Under the pieces are notes generated by a model. That model searched no databases. It was not told where the DNA came from and saw only the letters and a program-made list of their open reading frames with translations. Positions 44,983 through 52,979 of a stretch of DNA of 64,000 nucleotides are shown here, in pieces. Both the position numbers and the translations under genes were made by a program. Source of the stretch: Saccharicrinis sp963677345 (GTDB lineage Bacteria; Bacteroidota; Bacteroidia; Bacteroidales; Marinilabiliaceae); contig CAXXLC010000018.1 of NCBI GenBank assembly GCA_963677345.2, forward strand, positions 62,001-126,000, given 5' to 3'. Positions within the stretch are counted from its first letter, which is position 1. Each line of letters begins with the position of its first letter.

Positions 44983-45648
44983 ATGGGAAAATATGATAAC
45001 GGAATCCTTGGTGGATTTAATGGAAAAATAGGAAATATTGTAGGTAGTACCTGGAAAGGTATTTCGTATATGAGAGCAGTACCTGGTTCACGTAATAAAA
45101 AGGTTAGTGATAAACAAATCATACAACGTGCAAAGTTTATGTATGCCAGTAATTTTTTACAAGCGCTTCAGCCGGTTATTCAGGTTGGGTATAGAAATAA
45201 GGAAAGATGTAAAACTGCCAGAAATGCGGCTATGTCTGATTTCTTAAACTATACTCTTATTGGCCAATATCCATCTTTTGCTGTGAATTTTGATCGTTTA
45301 ATGTTGTCTAAAGGTACTCTTGAAGTCCCCTCTGAATATTCTGTCGAACTAAGTGAAGGCAGGGCTATGGTTCATTGGAATGTAGAATTGCAGAGTGAAG
45401 ATAATGTTGATGAGGATAAGTTGCTGGCGCAGATGTTGGAAAATAAAGTAATGTTAGTCACTGTGGCCAATGGATGCTATCCTAAATATACTTTGCACAA
45501 GTTCAGGCGTCGGGATGGTGTCGGTGATATTGGACTTCCTAATGCACCTTCCGGTACAGAGGTGCATTGTTACCTGGCTTTTGCGGCTACCGATGATAGC
45601 CTGAGAGTAAGTAATAGTGTTCATGTAGGGGTAGTAACTGTTCCTTGA
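44983..45648 (+). CDS. DUF6266 family protein
   Basis: The N-terminus (GILGGFNGKIGNIVGSTWKG, then YMRAVPG) is the hallmark of the DUF6266 family of Bacteroidota as I remember it; the rest is a beta-rich stretch of about 120 residues ending in a short hydrophobic strand. No signal peptide is visible. Function is unknown. It is a single-gene unit: a repeat-bearing stretch lies upstream, and a perfect terminator follows its stop by 32 bases, into which a group II intron has inserted. Confidence 0.8.
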   Translation: MGKYDNGILGGFNGKIGNIVGSTWKGISYMRAVPGSRNKKVSDKQIIQRAKFMYASNFLQALQPVIQVGYRNKERCKTARNAAMSDFLNYTLIGQYPSFAVNFDRLMLSKGTLEVPSEYSVELSEGRAMVHWNVELQSEDNVDEDKLLAQMLENKVMLVTVANGCYPKYTLHKFRRRDGVGDIGLPNAPSGTEVHCYLAFAATDDSLRVSNSVHVGVVTVP

Positions 45649-45680
45649 TAATATCAGGTTTTGATATTGTAGATAATTAT

Positions 45681-45717
45681 AAAAAAGAGGATGTTTTAAA
45701 ATGGCATCCTCTTTTTT
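45681..45717 (+). terminator. Rho-independent terminator of the DUF6266 gene
   Basis: A perfect 13-bp stem (45681-45693 with 45705-45717) with an 11-base loop ends in TTTTTT. The group IIC intron begins at the very next base, the insertion preference known for this intron class. Confidence 0.88.
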
Positions 45718-47631
45718 GTATGTCGGGCATGGTAACGTGCTATCAAGATGAAATGTTCTTGAGTTCGCCTAGTTGACAGGAAGAACTAGCAATTGGCAAG
45801 GGTGTTGGGGGTGACTCCAAATCTGAAGGAAGCCATCAGCAAAGTCATGGTTCTAACGTACAGAAACCTGATATAAGGCTCAATAGTGTTGGGCAACCGA
45901 GCAATGGATTGGGAAAGCCCCGAAGTCAACCGTAAACACTAAGGGTAAATCAGGTAGGACGTGACGAAAGTATGTTACCTTATCCCGAGAGATCTCAAAA
46001 TCTGTTGTAACAAACAACAAACTGAGCGGAGACAATCAGCGAAAGATTTTGAGAAGTCAGCAGAAGACATAGTAACTCTGTTTTTTTGCAGAGAGAAGGT
46101 CAGAATCAGTTAATTAAAGAAGCAGTCGGACAAGACTTTTATCTATGGAGCACCAGCAACAAATAGCTTACCAACGAGATATGTTCATAGAGCATAAACA
46201 GGAGGCTATTGGTCAATTTGGAAATCGTAATGACGTAATCGGAGCGAAAACAACATTGGCGGGGCAATTAGGTAAAGAGACGAATCAAGGACGAGTCTTT
46301 ACAGAAGGATTAATCGGTATTGTATGCTCATCTGAAAATATCAATAGAGCTTACAAACAAGTGAAAAGGAACAAGGGCGTATCGGGAGTAGATAATATTC
46401 CCGTGGGTAAATTTGCTGACTGGTTTGCGAAAGAAGGAGACGAGTTAGTAAACCAGATACTTCGGGGCGAATACCTTCCCTCGGCAGTAAAAGCAGTAGA
46501 AATATCCAAGCCCAATGGTGGAGTACGCCAGTTAGGTATCCCAACCGTAAAGGATAGGATAATACAACAGGCAATATCTCAGGTATTAACCCCCATTTAC
46601 GAACAAGTATTTTCAAAACACAGCTATGGTTTTCGTCCCAGGCGTAATGCGAAGCAGGCAATTGAGCAAGCAAGCACGTACGTTAAGAAAGGAAGAAATG
46701 TAGTTGTTGATATGGATATGAAGAGCTTCTTTGATGAAGTGAACCACGATAGACTGATGCATCGTCTATCAAAACTTATTCACTGCAAGCCACTTCTAAA
46801 GCTAATACGCAAATACTTGCAGAGTGGAGTTATGATAGGTGGACTTGTCCACCAACGTCTGCAAGGCACACCTCAAGGAAGCCCACTTTCCCCACTCTTA
46901 TCTAATATTGTTTTAGATGAATTAGATAAGGAGCTCGAAAAGCGAGGGCATTACTTTGTTCGATACGCAGACGATTTCAGCATATTTGTTCGCAGCCAAA
47001 GAGCAGGCGAGAGGGTGATGGAATCTGTCTGTTCGTATCTCACAAACAAACTCAAATTAAAAGTAAATGAACAGAAAAGTAAGGTTTGCAAAAGTAGCGA
47101 GACAAAGTTTTTAGGCTATAACATTCTTGATGCAGGAGTTATAACTATTGCTAAGCAAAGCGTGGAAAGGTTAAAGGAGAAAGTAAGAGAGTTAACCAAG
47201 AGAAACAGGGGAGTAAACTTTGGACAAGTAGTTTCGGAGTTGACACCGGTTCTTAGAGGTTGGCTTAATTATTTTCACATCGCCAAATGTAAGAAACTCT
47301 TACGCAACCTTGATGCTTGGATACGCCGTAAATTACGGTGTTATCGCCTGAAACAGTGCAAACGAGCCATTACGCTTAAACGCTTCTTAAGGAGTTTAGG
47401 AGTACCGAATTGGCAAAGTTGGATTTTAGCTCTTTCGGGCAAAGGGTGGTGGCGCAAATCAGGATGTCCACAAGTTCATCAAGCAATGAACCTGAAATGG
47501 TTCGAGGATTTAGGTTTGTTTAATATGTCGATTAAATACAGTCTTTTACAAAATTAACTTGAAACCGCCGTATACGAGAGTATGTACGGTGGTGTGAGAG
47601 GACGGGGGAGCAATCCCCCTACCTACTCGAT
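45718..47631 (+). mobile_element. Group IIC intron, apparently full length
   Basis: The 5' end is placed at GTATGTCGGGCATGG (45718), directly after the T tract of the terminator, and resembles the start of group IIC introns such as that of Oceanobacillus iheyensis. Domain I segments (CAAGGGTGT, then AATCTGAAGGAAGC) follow. Domain V is about 47563-47593 (CCGCCGTATAC...GTACGGTGG) and has the CGC triad of class IIC in place of AGC. A G5/C5 hairpin (47604-47619) fits domain VI, and the 3' end is near CTACTCGAT (47631). Length is about 1.9 kb with one internal ORF. Exact ends need comparison with an empty site. Confidence 0.85.
46145..47557 (+). CDS. ltrA: Group II intron reverse transcriptase/maturase
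   Basis: The intron-encoded protein helps splicing and copies the RNA into DNA. The RT domain (about 65-300) has the blocks SKPNGGVRQLGIPTVKDR, YGFRPRRNA, the metal-binding VDMDMKSFF (Asp189) and YADD (274-277). A maturase/X domain follows (about 310-400, ending GWLNYFHIAKC). There is no C-terminal HNH endonuclease, as expected for class C, so insertion probably uses single-stranded or hairpin targets. Length 470 aa; the frame is intact, so the element may be active. Confidence 0.95.
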   Translation: MEHQQQIAYQRDMFIEHKQEAIGQFGNRNDVIGAKTTLAGQLGKETNQGRVFTEGLIGIVCSSENINRAYKQVKRNKGVSGVDNIPVGKFADWFAKEGDELVNQILRGEYLPSAVKAVEISKPNGGVRQLGIPTVKDRIIQQAISQVLTPIYEQVFSKHSYGFRPRRNAKQAIEQASTYVKKGRNVVVDMDMKSFFDEVNHDRLMHRLSKLIHCKPLLKLIRKYLQSGVMIGGLVHQRLQGTPQGSPLSPLLSNIVLDELDKELEKRGHYFVRYADDFSIFVRSQRAGERVMESVCSYLTNKLKLKVNEQKSKVCKSSETKFLGYNILDAGVITIAKQSVERLKEKVRELTKRNRGVNFGQVVSELTPVLRGWLNYFHIAKCKKLLRNLDAWIRRKLRCYRLKQCKRAITLKRFLRSLGVPNWQSWILALSGKGWWRKSGCPQVHQAMNLKWFEDLGLFNMSIKYSLLQN

Positions 47632-47686
47632 TGCTAAATTACCAATATTTCTTAATTATTTAAGATATTGTAAAGGCAGGTTGATA

Positions 47687-49081
47687 TTATTTTCCAGATT
47701 GTACCATGGCTTCTACATCTTCAGGGTTAATAGGAATACGCTCTCCTAAAATCCTGCTCCCTGTTTGTGTTATTAAAACATCGTCTTCTAGTCTTATTCC
47801 TCCAAAACCTTTATACGTTTCAACAATATCATAATTAATAAAGTCGGTAAATTTATTTTCTGATCTGAACTTGTCAATTAAATCAGGTATAAAGTACATT
47901 CCGGGTTCATTGGTAACCACAAAACCTGGTTGTAATCTTCTTCCCAGGCGTAAAGCTGCCAGTCCAAATTGTGTACTGGGTTTAATTTCGTCATCATAAC
48001 CAACCAGTTTTTGGTCGTAATCTTCCATATCGTGAACATCAAGTCCAATCATGTGACCTAATCCGTGTGGCATAAATAAGGCATGAGCTCCCTGTGCTAC
48101 AGCTTCATCAATATCACCTTTCATTAATCCCAAAGATTTTAATCCTGCAGTCATAGTTTTTGCTGCGATTAAATGAACGTCTTTGTATGTGATACCTGGT
48201 TTTGTGGCTGCCAGTGCCGTGTTGTTGGTATCTACAACAATTTGATAAATATCTTTTTGTTTGCTTGAAAATTTTCCTCCTACCGGAGATGTTCTGGTAT
48301 GATCGGTAGCATAATGTAATGGCGATTCGCTACCTGCATCTACTAATAATAAATCTCCTGTTTTTAATGTGTTCGGGTGAATATGGTTATGCAGTGTTTC
48401 TCCTCTTACTGAACAGATAATAGGAAAGGAAATAGGTCCTCCACCCGACATGGAAACCCCTTCAAGTATCCCCGTGATTTGCTGTTCTGTGGTTCCTGGA
48501 TGAGCCATTTTCATTGCTGTCGTATGCATTTGGTAAGCTACGGCCATATGGCGTTCCATTTCTTCAATTTCGCAAGGTTCTTTTATGGAGCGAAGACTTA
48601 CACAGGCTTTAATGAATTCTATTGAATGCATTTCTTTTATCTTAAGAGGATTTACATCCAGAAGATCTCCTAATGTTAATGTGTTTTCTCCCCGGTACGG
48701 AGGCGTGAAATGTATTGTCCTTCCCTGTTTTTGAGCTTTACTTATATATTCTTTTAATTTTGCTAACTCGTGTGTTTGTGTAACACCCGCTTTTAAGGCA
48801 TTATCTTTAAGTTTGGCCTGAGGCCCCATCCAGATAATATCATCAATATCAAAATCGTTCCCGAATAAAATTTCTTCTCCGCTTTCAAAATCAATAATAG
48901 CAGCTAAACCTTGGTAATCCAATCCAAAAAAGTATAGAAAAGTACTGTCTTGCCTGAAGTGATAGGTGTTATCCGGGTAGTTCATGCTTGCATCAATGTT
49001 ACCTAATATCAATGCCAGCCCTTTGGTCATTTTCTGTTTTAACCTGTTTCTTCGGTTAATGTATATATCTTTATTAAACAT
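47687..49081 (-). CDS. pepP: Xaa-Pro aminopeptidase (aminopeptidase P, M24B)
   Basis: The enzyme removes N-terminal residues that precede proline. An N-terminal AMP_N domain (about 1-130, with YPDNTYHFRQDSTFLYF) is followed by the pita-bread metallopeptidase domain. The five metal ligands are visible: Asp248 and Asp260 (VDAGSES... and TDHTR), His343 (GLGHMIGL), Glu392 (NEPGMYF) and Glu432 (RLEDD). Length 464 aa. No signal peptide, so it is cytoplasmic. It faces the intron and shows no operon partner. Confidence 0.95.
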   Translation of the reverse strand: MFNKDIYINRRNRLKQKMTKGLALILGNIDASMNYPDNTYHFRQDSTFLYFFGLDYQGLAAIIDFESGEEILFGNDFDIDDIIWMGPQAKLKDNALKAGVTQTHELAKLKEYISKAQKQGRTIHFTPPYRGENTLTLGDLLDVNPLKIKEMHSIEFIKACVSLRSIKEPCEIEEMERHMAVAYQMHTTAMKMAHPGTTEQQITGILEGVSMSGGGPISFPIICSVRGETLHNHIHPNTLKTGDLLLVDAGSESPLHYATDHTRTSPVGGKFSSKQKDIYQIVVDTNNTALAATKPGITYKDVHLIAAKTMTAGLKSLGLMKGDIDEAVAQGAHALFMPHGLGHMIGLDVHDMEDYDQKLVGYDDEIKPSTQFGLAALRLGRRLQPGFVVTNEPGMYFIPDLIDKFRSENKFTDFINYDIVETYKGFGGIRLEDDVLITQTGSRILGERIPINPEDVEAMVQSGK

Positions 49082-49180
49082 AGTAATGATTTTTAGGGCA
49101 ATTTACTGAAAGAGGTTGGGGTAAAATATGTTATAGGTCAGTAAAAGGGGTGCTTTATGTTTTTTTAAGTTAATTCCTTT

Positions 49181-49867
49181 TTATCCATGTTCAGATATTT
49201 GCACCAGTTTTTTGTATTCTACAATTTCAATGGCTTTACCGAAAATTTTAATGATACCATCTTTTCTGAATTCAGTTAATGCTCTGATTACATTTTCTGT
49301 AGTCATGCCTATATATTCTGCAATTTCTTTTCTGCTGACAGGAAGTTCAAAGTAGTCGTTATTATAAATATCATCCCTGAAATGTAATAAAACATATGCA
49401 ATTCTTCCTCGCAGATTCCGCTTTCTGATTTCAAGAGATTCTTTAATGACAGCATCACTTACTGTACTCATTTTTTCGAGTATGCTCATTGCAAACAGGC
49501 CATTATTTAGTATTATCTTTTTTACATCGTTAATGGATAAGTTGCAGGTTGTGGATTCTTCAATGGCCATTACCGAGTAGTTATAGCTGTTTTGTGAAAA
49601 CACACTCAGCAGGCTCACAAAATCAAAGGGTTTAGCAAAAGATAGAATTTGTTCTTTATCATCACGATTTGTGATAAAGAGTTTAACCAGGCCACTTTTT
49701 AAATAGATGAATTCATGAATGGGTTTTCCTTGTTCAATAATAAAATCACCCTTGTTGTAGTTTTTTTCAATACGACTGCCACAGAGACTCATGATTTCGT
49801 TTGAAGATACATTTTGAAAAAAGAGCTCTTTTAGTTTGCACTCATCGCATCTGCATTCCTGGTTCAT
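49181..49867 (-). CDS. FNR-like Crp/Fnr family regulator with N-terminal cysteine cluster
   Basis: A cyclic-nucleotide-fold sensor domain (about 20-140) is followed by a winged helix with the recognition region SRKEIAEYIGMTTENVIRAL (about 174-193). Cys5, Cys7 and Cys10 cluster at the N-terminus, and Cys108 falls where E. coli FNR has Cys122 (context EESTTCNLS against ETSMVCEIP). The third FNR cysteine is not at its usual place; Cys29 or Cys5 might replace it. This suggests an oxygen- or redox-sensing iron-sulfur form. The gene diverges from the sulfide oxidation operon, its likely target. Confidence 0.9.
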   Translation of the reverse strand: MNQECRCDECKLKELFFQNVSSNEIMSLCGSRIEKNYNKGDFIIEQGKPIHEFIYLKSGLVKLFITNRDDKEQILSFAKPFDFVSLLSVFSQNSYNYSVMAIEESTTCNLSINDVKKIILNNGLFAMSILEKMSTVSDAVIKESLEIRKRNLRGRIAYVLLHFRDDIYNNDYFELPVSRKEIAEYIGMTTENVIRALTEFRKDGIIKIFGKAIEIVEYKKLVQISEHG

Positions 49868-49902
49868 AATGTAAGATTTATGATTCTTATTATAACTACC
49901 AA

Positions 49903-49916
49903 TTGATATATATCAT
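49903..49916. promoter_or_regulatory. FNR-type box in the fnr-like/sqr divergent region
   Basis: TTGATATATATCAT matches the FNR consensus TTGAT-N4-ATCAA at nine of ten positions, and its 12-base core is a perfect palindrome. It lies 36 bases upstream of the regulator gene start and about 185 bases before sqr. Confidence 0.65.
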
Positions 49917-49970
49917 AAACTGATATTTATTACCTCTTTGTAGGTGATACAATTAGAATGTGTGTGTTAA

Positions 49971-50018
49971 CTTTCCTGTGACATAACAAAATACATAAAA
50001 TATTGCAAAACAGGAAAG
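49971..50018. promoter_or_regulatory. Inverted repeat upstream of sqr
   Basis: Perfect 9-base arms CTTTCCTGT (49971-49979) and ACAGGAAAG (50010-50018) are separated by 30 bases, about 80 bases before the sqr start. A shorter repeat TTGTA-N5-TACAA lies at 49938-49952. Their roles are unknown; they may be operator half-sites. Confidence 0.5.
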
Positions 50019-50100
50019 CGATTTGGTTTGATTTTGGCAAACTGAGTTTTTAGGGATAGTGCAAGATGAGGAAGATGCTTAATAAATAAAATGTAGACCT

Positions 50101-51339
50101 ATGAAGAAGATTGTTATACTCGGAGGTGGAACAGCTGGAACCATGATGGCTAATAAGTTAAGAGTTGCTCTTGAACGGGAGGAATGGGACATTACGATTG
50201 TAGATCAGTTTCGGACCCACTATTATCAACCTGGATTTTTGTTTATTCCCTTTGGTATTTATCATGAGAGAGATGTGAAAAAGCCAAAGAGTAGTTTTTT
50301 TCCTGTTGGGGTGAATGTGATGTATACTGCGATAGATAAGATAGATGCTGATAATAAAAAGGTATTGTTAGACGGAGGTAAGGTGTTATTCTACGATTTT
50401 TTGATTATCGCAACGGGAACAAAGACCTGTCCTGAGGAAACCCCGGGATTAAAAGAGCAGTTATGGTATAAGGATATATTTGATTTTTATACCATTGAAG
50501 GTGCCCTGGCATTACAAAAACATTTTAAAAGCTGGCAGGGAGGTAAATTGGTAATGGCGATAACTGAGATTCCTTATAAATGTCCGGTAGCTCCCTTGGA
50601 ATTTGTTTTTCTCGCTGAAGAGTTTTTTACTAAAAAAGGAATCAGGGATAAGGTAGATATTACTATAGTAACTCCAATGGCTGGCGTGTTTACAAAGCCT
50701 ATTGCTACTAAGATGTTGTCTGAATTACTGGTTGAAAAGAATATTAATGTAGTGGCTGATTTTTATATCGAAAAAGTAGATAATGAAAAGAAACTCTTGA
50801 TTTCGTATGATGAGCGTGAAGTGCCTTTTGATACATTAACCATTGTACCTGTTAATATGGGCGATGAGATGATTGAAAGAAGCGGGCTTGGCGATGATTT
50901 AAACTTTGTTTTTACCAATAAGCATACGTTACAACAACGTGATCACGATGATATATTTGTAATTGGTGATGCTGCTAATCTTCCTACTTCAAAAGCTGGT
51001 TCTGTGGCTCATTTTGCCTCAGAAATATTGTTTGATAATTTAATGAATGCCATTGAAGGGCGACCATTAACAGCAAAATTTGATGGTCATGCAAACTGTT
51101 ATATAGAAACGGGTTATGGTAAAGGGGCTTTAATTGATTTTAATTATGAAACAGAACCTCTTCCGGGAACATTTCCATTACCAGGTATCGGACCTTTCGG
51201 ATTGTTGAAGAACACCAAGATCAATCACTATGGTAAAATTATGTTTCGATGGATTTATTGGCATTTGTTGCTAAAAGGAAAAGAGCTTCCTGTTGAGGCT
51301 GAGATGACAATGGCTGGCAAAAAAAGAGTTTCTTTTTAA
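50101..51339 (+). CDS. sqr: Sulfide:quinone oxidoreductase
   Basis: SQR oxidises sulfide and passes electrons to the quinone pool at the membrane. The N-terminal FAD loop is GGGTAGT (8-14), with VDQFRTHYYQPGFLFIP next. Redox cysteines are visible at Cys110 (TKTCPEE), Cys161 (YKCPVAPLEF, a hallmark of SQR) and Cys333 (ANCYIE). A second FAD contact is FVIGDAANLP (about 286-295). Length 412 aa. It starts a four-gene operon with sulfur-transfer proteins, which supports SQR over a plain NADH dehydrogenase-like flavoprotein. Confidence 0.92.
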   Translation: MKKIVILGGGTAGTMMANKLRVALEREEWDITIVDQFRTHYYQPGFLFIPFGIYHERDVKKPKSSFFPVGVNVMYTAIDKIDADNKKVLLDGGKVLFYDFLIIATGTKTCPEETPGLKEQLWYKDIFDFYTIEGALALQKHFKSWQGGKLVMAITEIPYKCPVAPLEFVFLAEEFFTKKGIRDKVDITIVTPMAGVFTKPIATKMLSELLVEKNINVVADFYIEKVDNEKKLLISYDEREVPFDTLTIVPVNMGDEMIERSGLGDDLNFVFTNKHTLQQRDHDDIFVIGDAANLPTSKAGSVAHFASEILFDNLMNAIEGRPLTAKFDGHANCYIETGYGKGALIDFNYETEPLPGTFPLPGIGPFGLLKNTKINHYGKIMFRWIYWHLLLKGKELPVEAEMTMAGKKRVSF

Positions 51340-51350
51340 AATGAGTGGTT

Positions 51351-52040
51351 ATGGATAATCAAAAGATACAAGAGCAAATCAATGAGCTAAATCTTAAGAT
51401 GGATTTGGTTTTAAAGTCTCTGGACCAGCAGAATAGGAAAGCAGAACGGGTTGAAGATTTGTTTGCTGATTTACAGATTATAGGAAAGGATATGTACGAT
51501 ACCGCTGTGGTTGAGTTAGAAAATCAACAGGTTGAGCTGGATGTTGATCAGCTAAAATATCTGGGCTTAAAACTTCTGAATAATATCAACGATATTACCG
51601 TTATGCTTTCTGTTTTTGAAAGTACTGTTGATTTTGCGAGAGATGCCGGACCTTTGGTTCGTGAATCTATCATTGATATGACAAAGAAACTTCATGAATT
51701 TGAAAAGAAGGGGTACTTTGAGTTTTTTGAAGGAATAGGCAAGGTGGTAGATAATCTGATTACCCATTTTACCAGGGAGGATTTGGCTTCATTGGCTGAT
51801 AATATTGTGCCTGTAGTTGATACGATGCGAAAAATGACTCAGCCGGAAATCATGTCTTCTGTTCAAAATGCATTAGACGTTCTTAATCGGATTGACATTA
51901 ATAAGGTGCCAGAGTATTCTCTTTTTAAATTCATTAAAGAGTTGAATCAACCTGAAATGAAAAAGGCTATGGGATTTGCTGCTACGTTTATAAAAAGTTT
52001 CACAAAAGATCATACAATAAAAGCAAGAGTTGGTTATTAA
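51351..52040 (+). CDS. DUF1641 family protein
   Basis: This all-helical soluble protein (229 aa) begins with a coiled-coil-like stretch (INELNLKMDLVLKSLDQQNR) and ends with FAATFIKSF, the conserved C-terminal segment of DUF1641, so far without a defined role. I prefer the ATG at 51351 to a GTG at 51345. It lies 11 bases after sqr and 19 bases before the DsrC-like gene. The linkage suggests it supports sulfide oxidation, perhaps as a scaffold or partner of the reductase. Confidence 0.85.
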   Translation: MDNQKIQEQINELNLKMDLVLKSLDQQNRKAERVEDLFADLQIIGKDMYDTAVVELENQQVELDVDQLKYLGLKLLNNINDITVMLSVFESTVDFARDAGPLVRESIIDMTKKLHEFEKKGYFEFFEGIGKVVDNLITHFTREDLASLADNIVPVVDTMRKMTQPEIMSSVQNALDVLNRIDINKVPEYSLFKFIKELNQPEMKKAMGFAATFIKSFTKDHTIKARVGY

Positions 52041-52059
52041 TGAATAAAATACAAAAGTT

Positions 52060-52371
52060 ATGGTACAAAAAGTAATTGCCGGAAAAACTGTTGATGTAAA
52101 TGAAGAAGGTTACATGACAGATCCTGCTCAATGGGATAAAGATATTGCTAAAGCTATTGCCCAGGAATTAGGTATTGAGCTTACAGATAAACATTTTGAA
52201 GTGTTGGACTATTTACGTGAGAAATTTAAAGAAGGCGAGGTGTTGACAATTCGTAAAGTAGGTAAGTCGGGAATTGTGGATATCAAAGGTTTGTATGAGT
52301 TATTCCCGGGAGGTCCGCTTAAATTTTCGTCTAAAATAGCAGGTATTGCTAAACCTGCTAGTTGTGTCTAA
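52060..52371 (+). CDS. TusE/DsrC/DsvC family sulfur carrier protein
   Basis: This small protein (103 aa) has the family core (DPAQWDKDIAKAIAQELGIE and LFPGGP) and the penultimate Cys102 that carries persulfide. The second cysteine of true DsrC, 11 residues before, is Ser91 here, so it is of the single-cysteine TusE type that relays sulfur rather than forming the trisulfide used by dissimilatory sulfite reductase. No TusBCD is seen here. It probably accepts sulfur from SQR and hands it to the DsrE2-like protein, or the reverse. Confidence 0.93.
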   Translation: MVQKVIAGKTVDVNEEGYMTDPAQWDKDIAKAIAQELGIELTDKHFEVLDYLREKFKEGEVLTIRKVGKSGIVDIKGLYELFPGGPLKFSSKIAGIAKPASCV

Positions 52372-52392
52372 AGGTAGATTACAAACTTAAAA

Positions 52393-52902
52393 ATGGAAAA
52401 GATGGTTAAAGAGGATTACCCTTTAAAAAAAGTATGCATCATTTGTGCTAAAGGTACAATTGAAGATGTATATGCAACGTTAGTTTTGGCTAATGGAGCA
52501 GTGATGGAAGGAATTGAAGCAAAATTGTTTTTTACTTTTTTTGGCCTTGATGCAATAACTAAAAAATATATGAATAAACTTCACACCTCTACAGTGGGAA
52601 ACCCGGCAATGCGAATGCCTGGAGGTTTGCCTTTTCCTACATGGTTAGGTGCTATACCAGGTATTGAAGGAGGCGTGTCATCAATGATGCGTAAGCAAAT
52701 GGATGAATTAGACATTCCTCCTGTTGATGAATTTTTAGAGATGATTACTGCTGGTGGAGGTGAAATCTATGCCTGTAAGTTGGCCATGGATATGTTTAAG
52801 CTTTCAGTAAATGATTTGTATGAAGATGTTAGTGCTGTTCTTACTGTGGGTGAGTTTTACGCTATGTGTGGAGGAGAAAATACACAGATAATATTTACTT
52901 AG
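52393..52902 (+). CDS. DsrE2-like sulfur transfer protein
   Basis: The protein belongs to the DsrE/DsrF/DrsH-like fold, most similar to the DsrE2 group: N-terminal VCIICAKGTIEDVYATLVLANGA-type strand, the FFTFFGLDA segment, then a flexible middle region and a conserved cysteine Cys128 in EIYACKLAMDMF that is the likely persulfide site. Other cysteines are 15, 18 and 159. It ends the operon, before a terminator. A role in moving sulfane sulfur after sulfide oxidation is inferred from the family and context. Confidence 0.88.
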   Translation: MEKMVKEDYPLKKVCIICAKGTIEDVYATLVLANGAVMEGIEAKLFFTFFGLDAITKKYMNKLHTSTVGNPAMRMPGGLPFPTWLGAIPGIEGGVSSMMRKQMDELDIPPVDEFLEMITAGGGEIYACKLAMDMFKLSVNDLYEDVSAVLTVGEFYAMCGGENTQIIFT

Positions 52903-52919
52903 TTAATGATTTTTATCCT

Positions 52920-52953
52920 AAAAAAACCGAAAGCTTGCGGCTTCCGGTTTTTT
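52920..52953. terminator. Bidirectional terminator between the sulfur operon and fabD
   Basis: AAAAAACCG and CGGTTTTTT form a 9-bp stem, extended inward by AAGC/GCTT with one mismatch. It lies between convergent genes and has an A run on one side and a T run on the other, so it can serve both strands. Confidence 0.8.
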
Positions 52954-52979
52954 AGAATATAATTTCTTACTTTGAACAA

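Noticed and set aside
44983..47631. A prophage or genomic island around the DUF6266 gene and the intron
   Set aside because: No integrase, phage structural gene, attachment repeat or flanking tRNA is seen; flanking genes are housekeeping.
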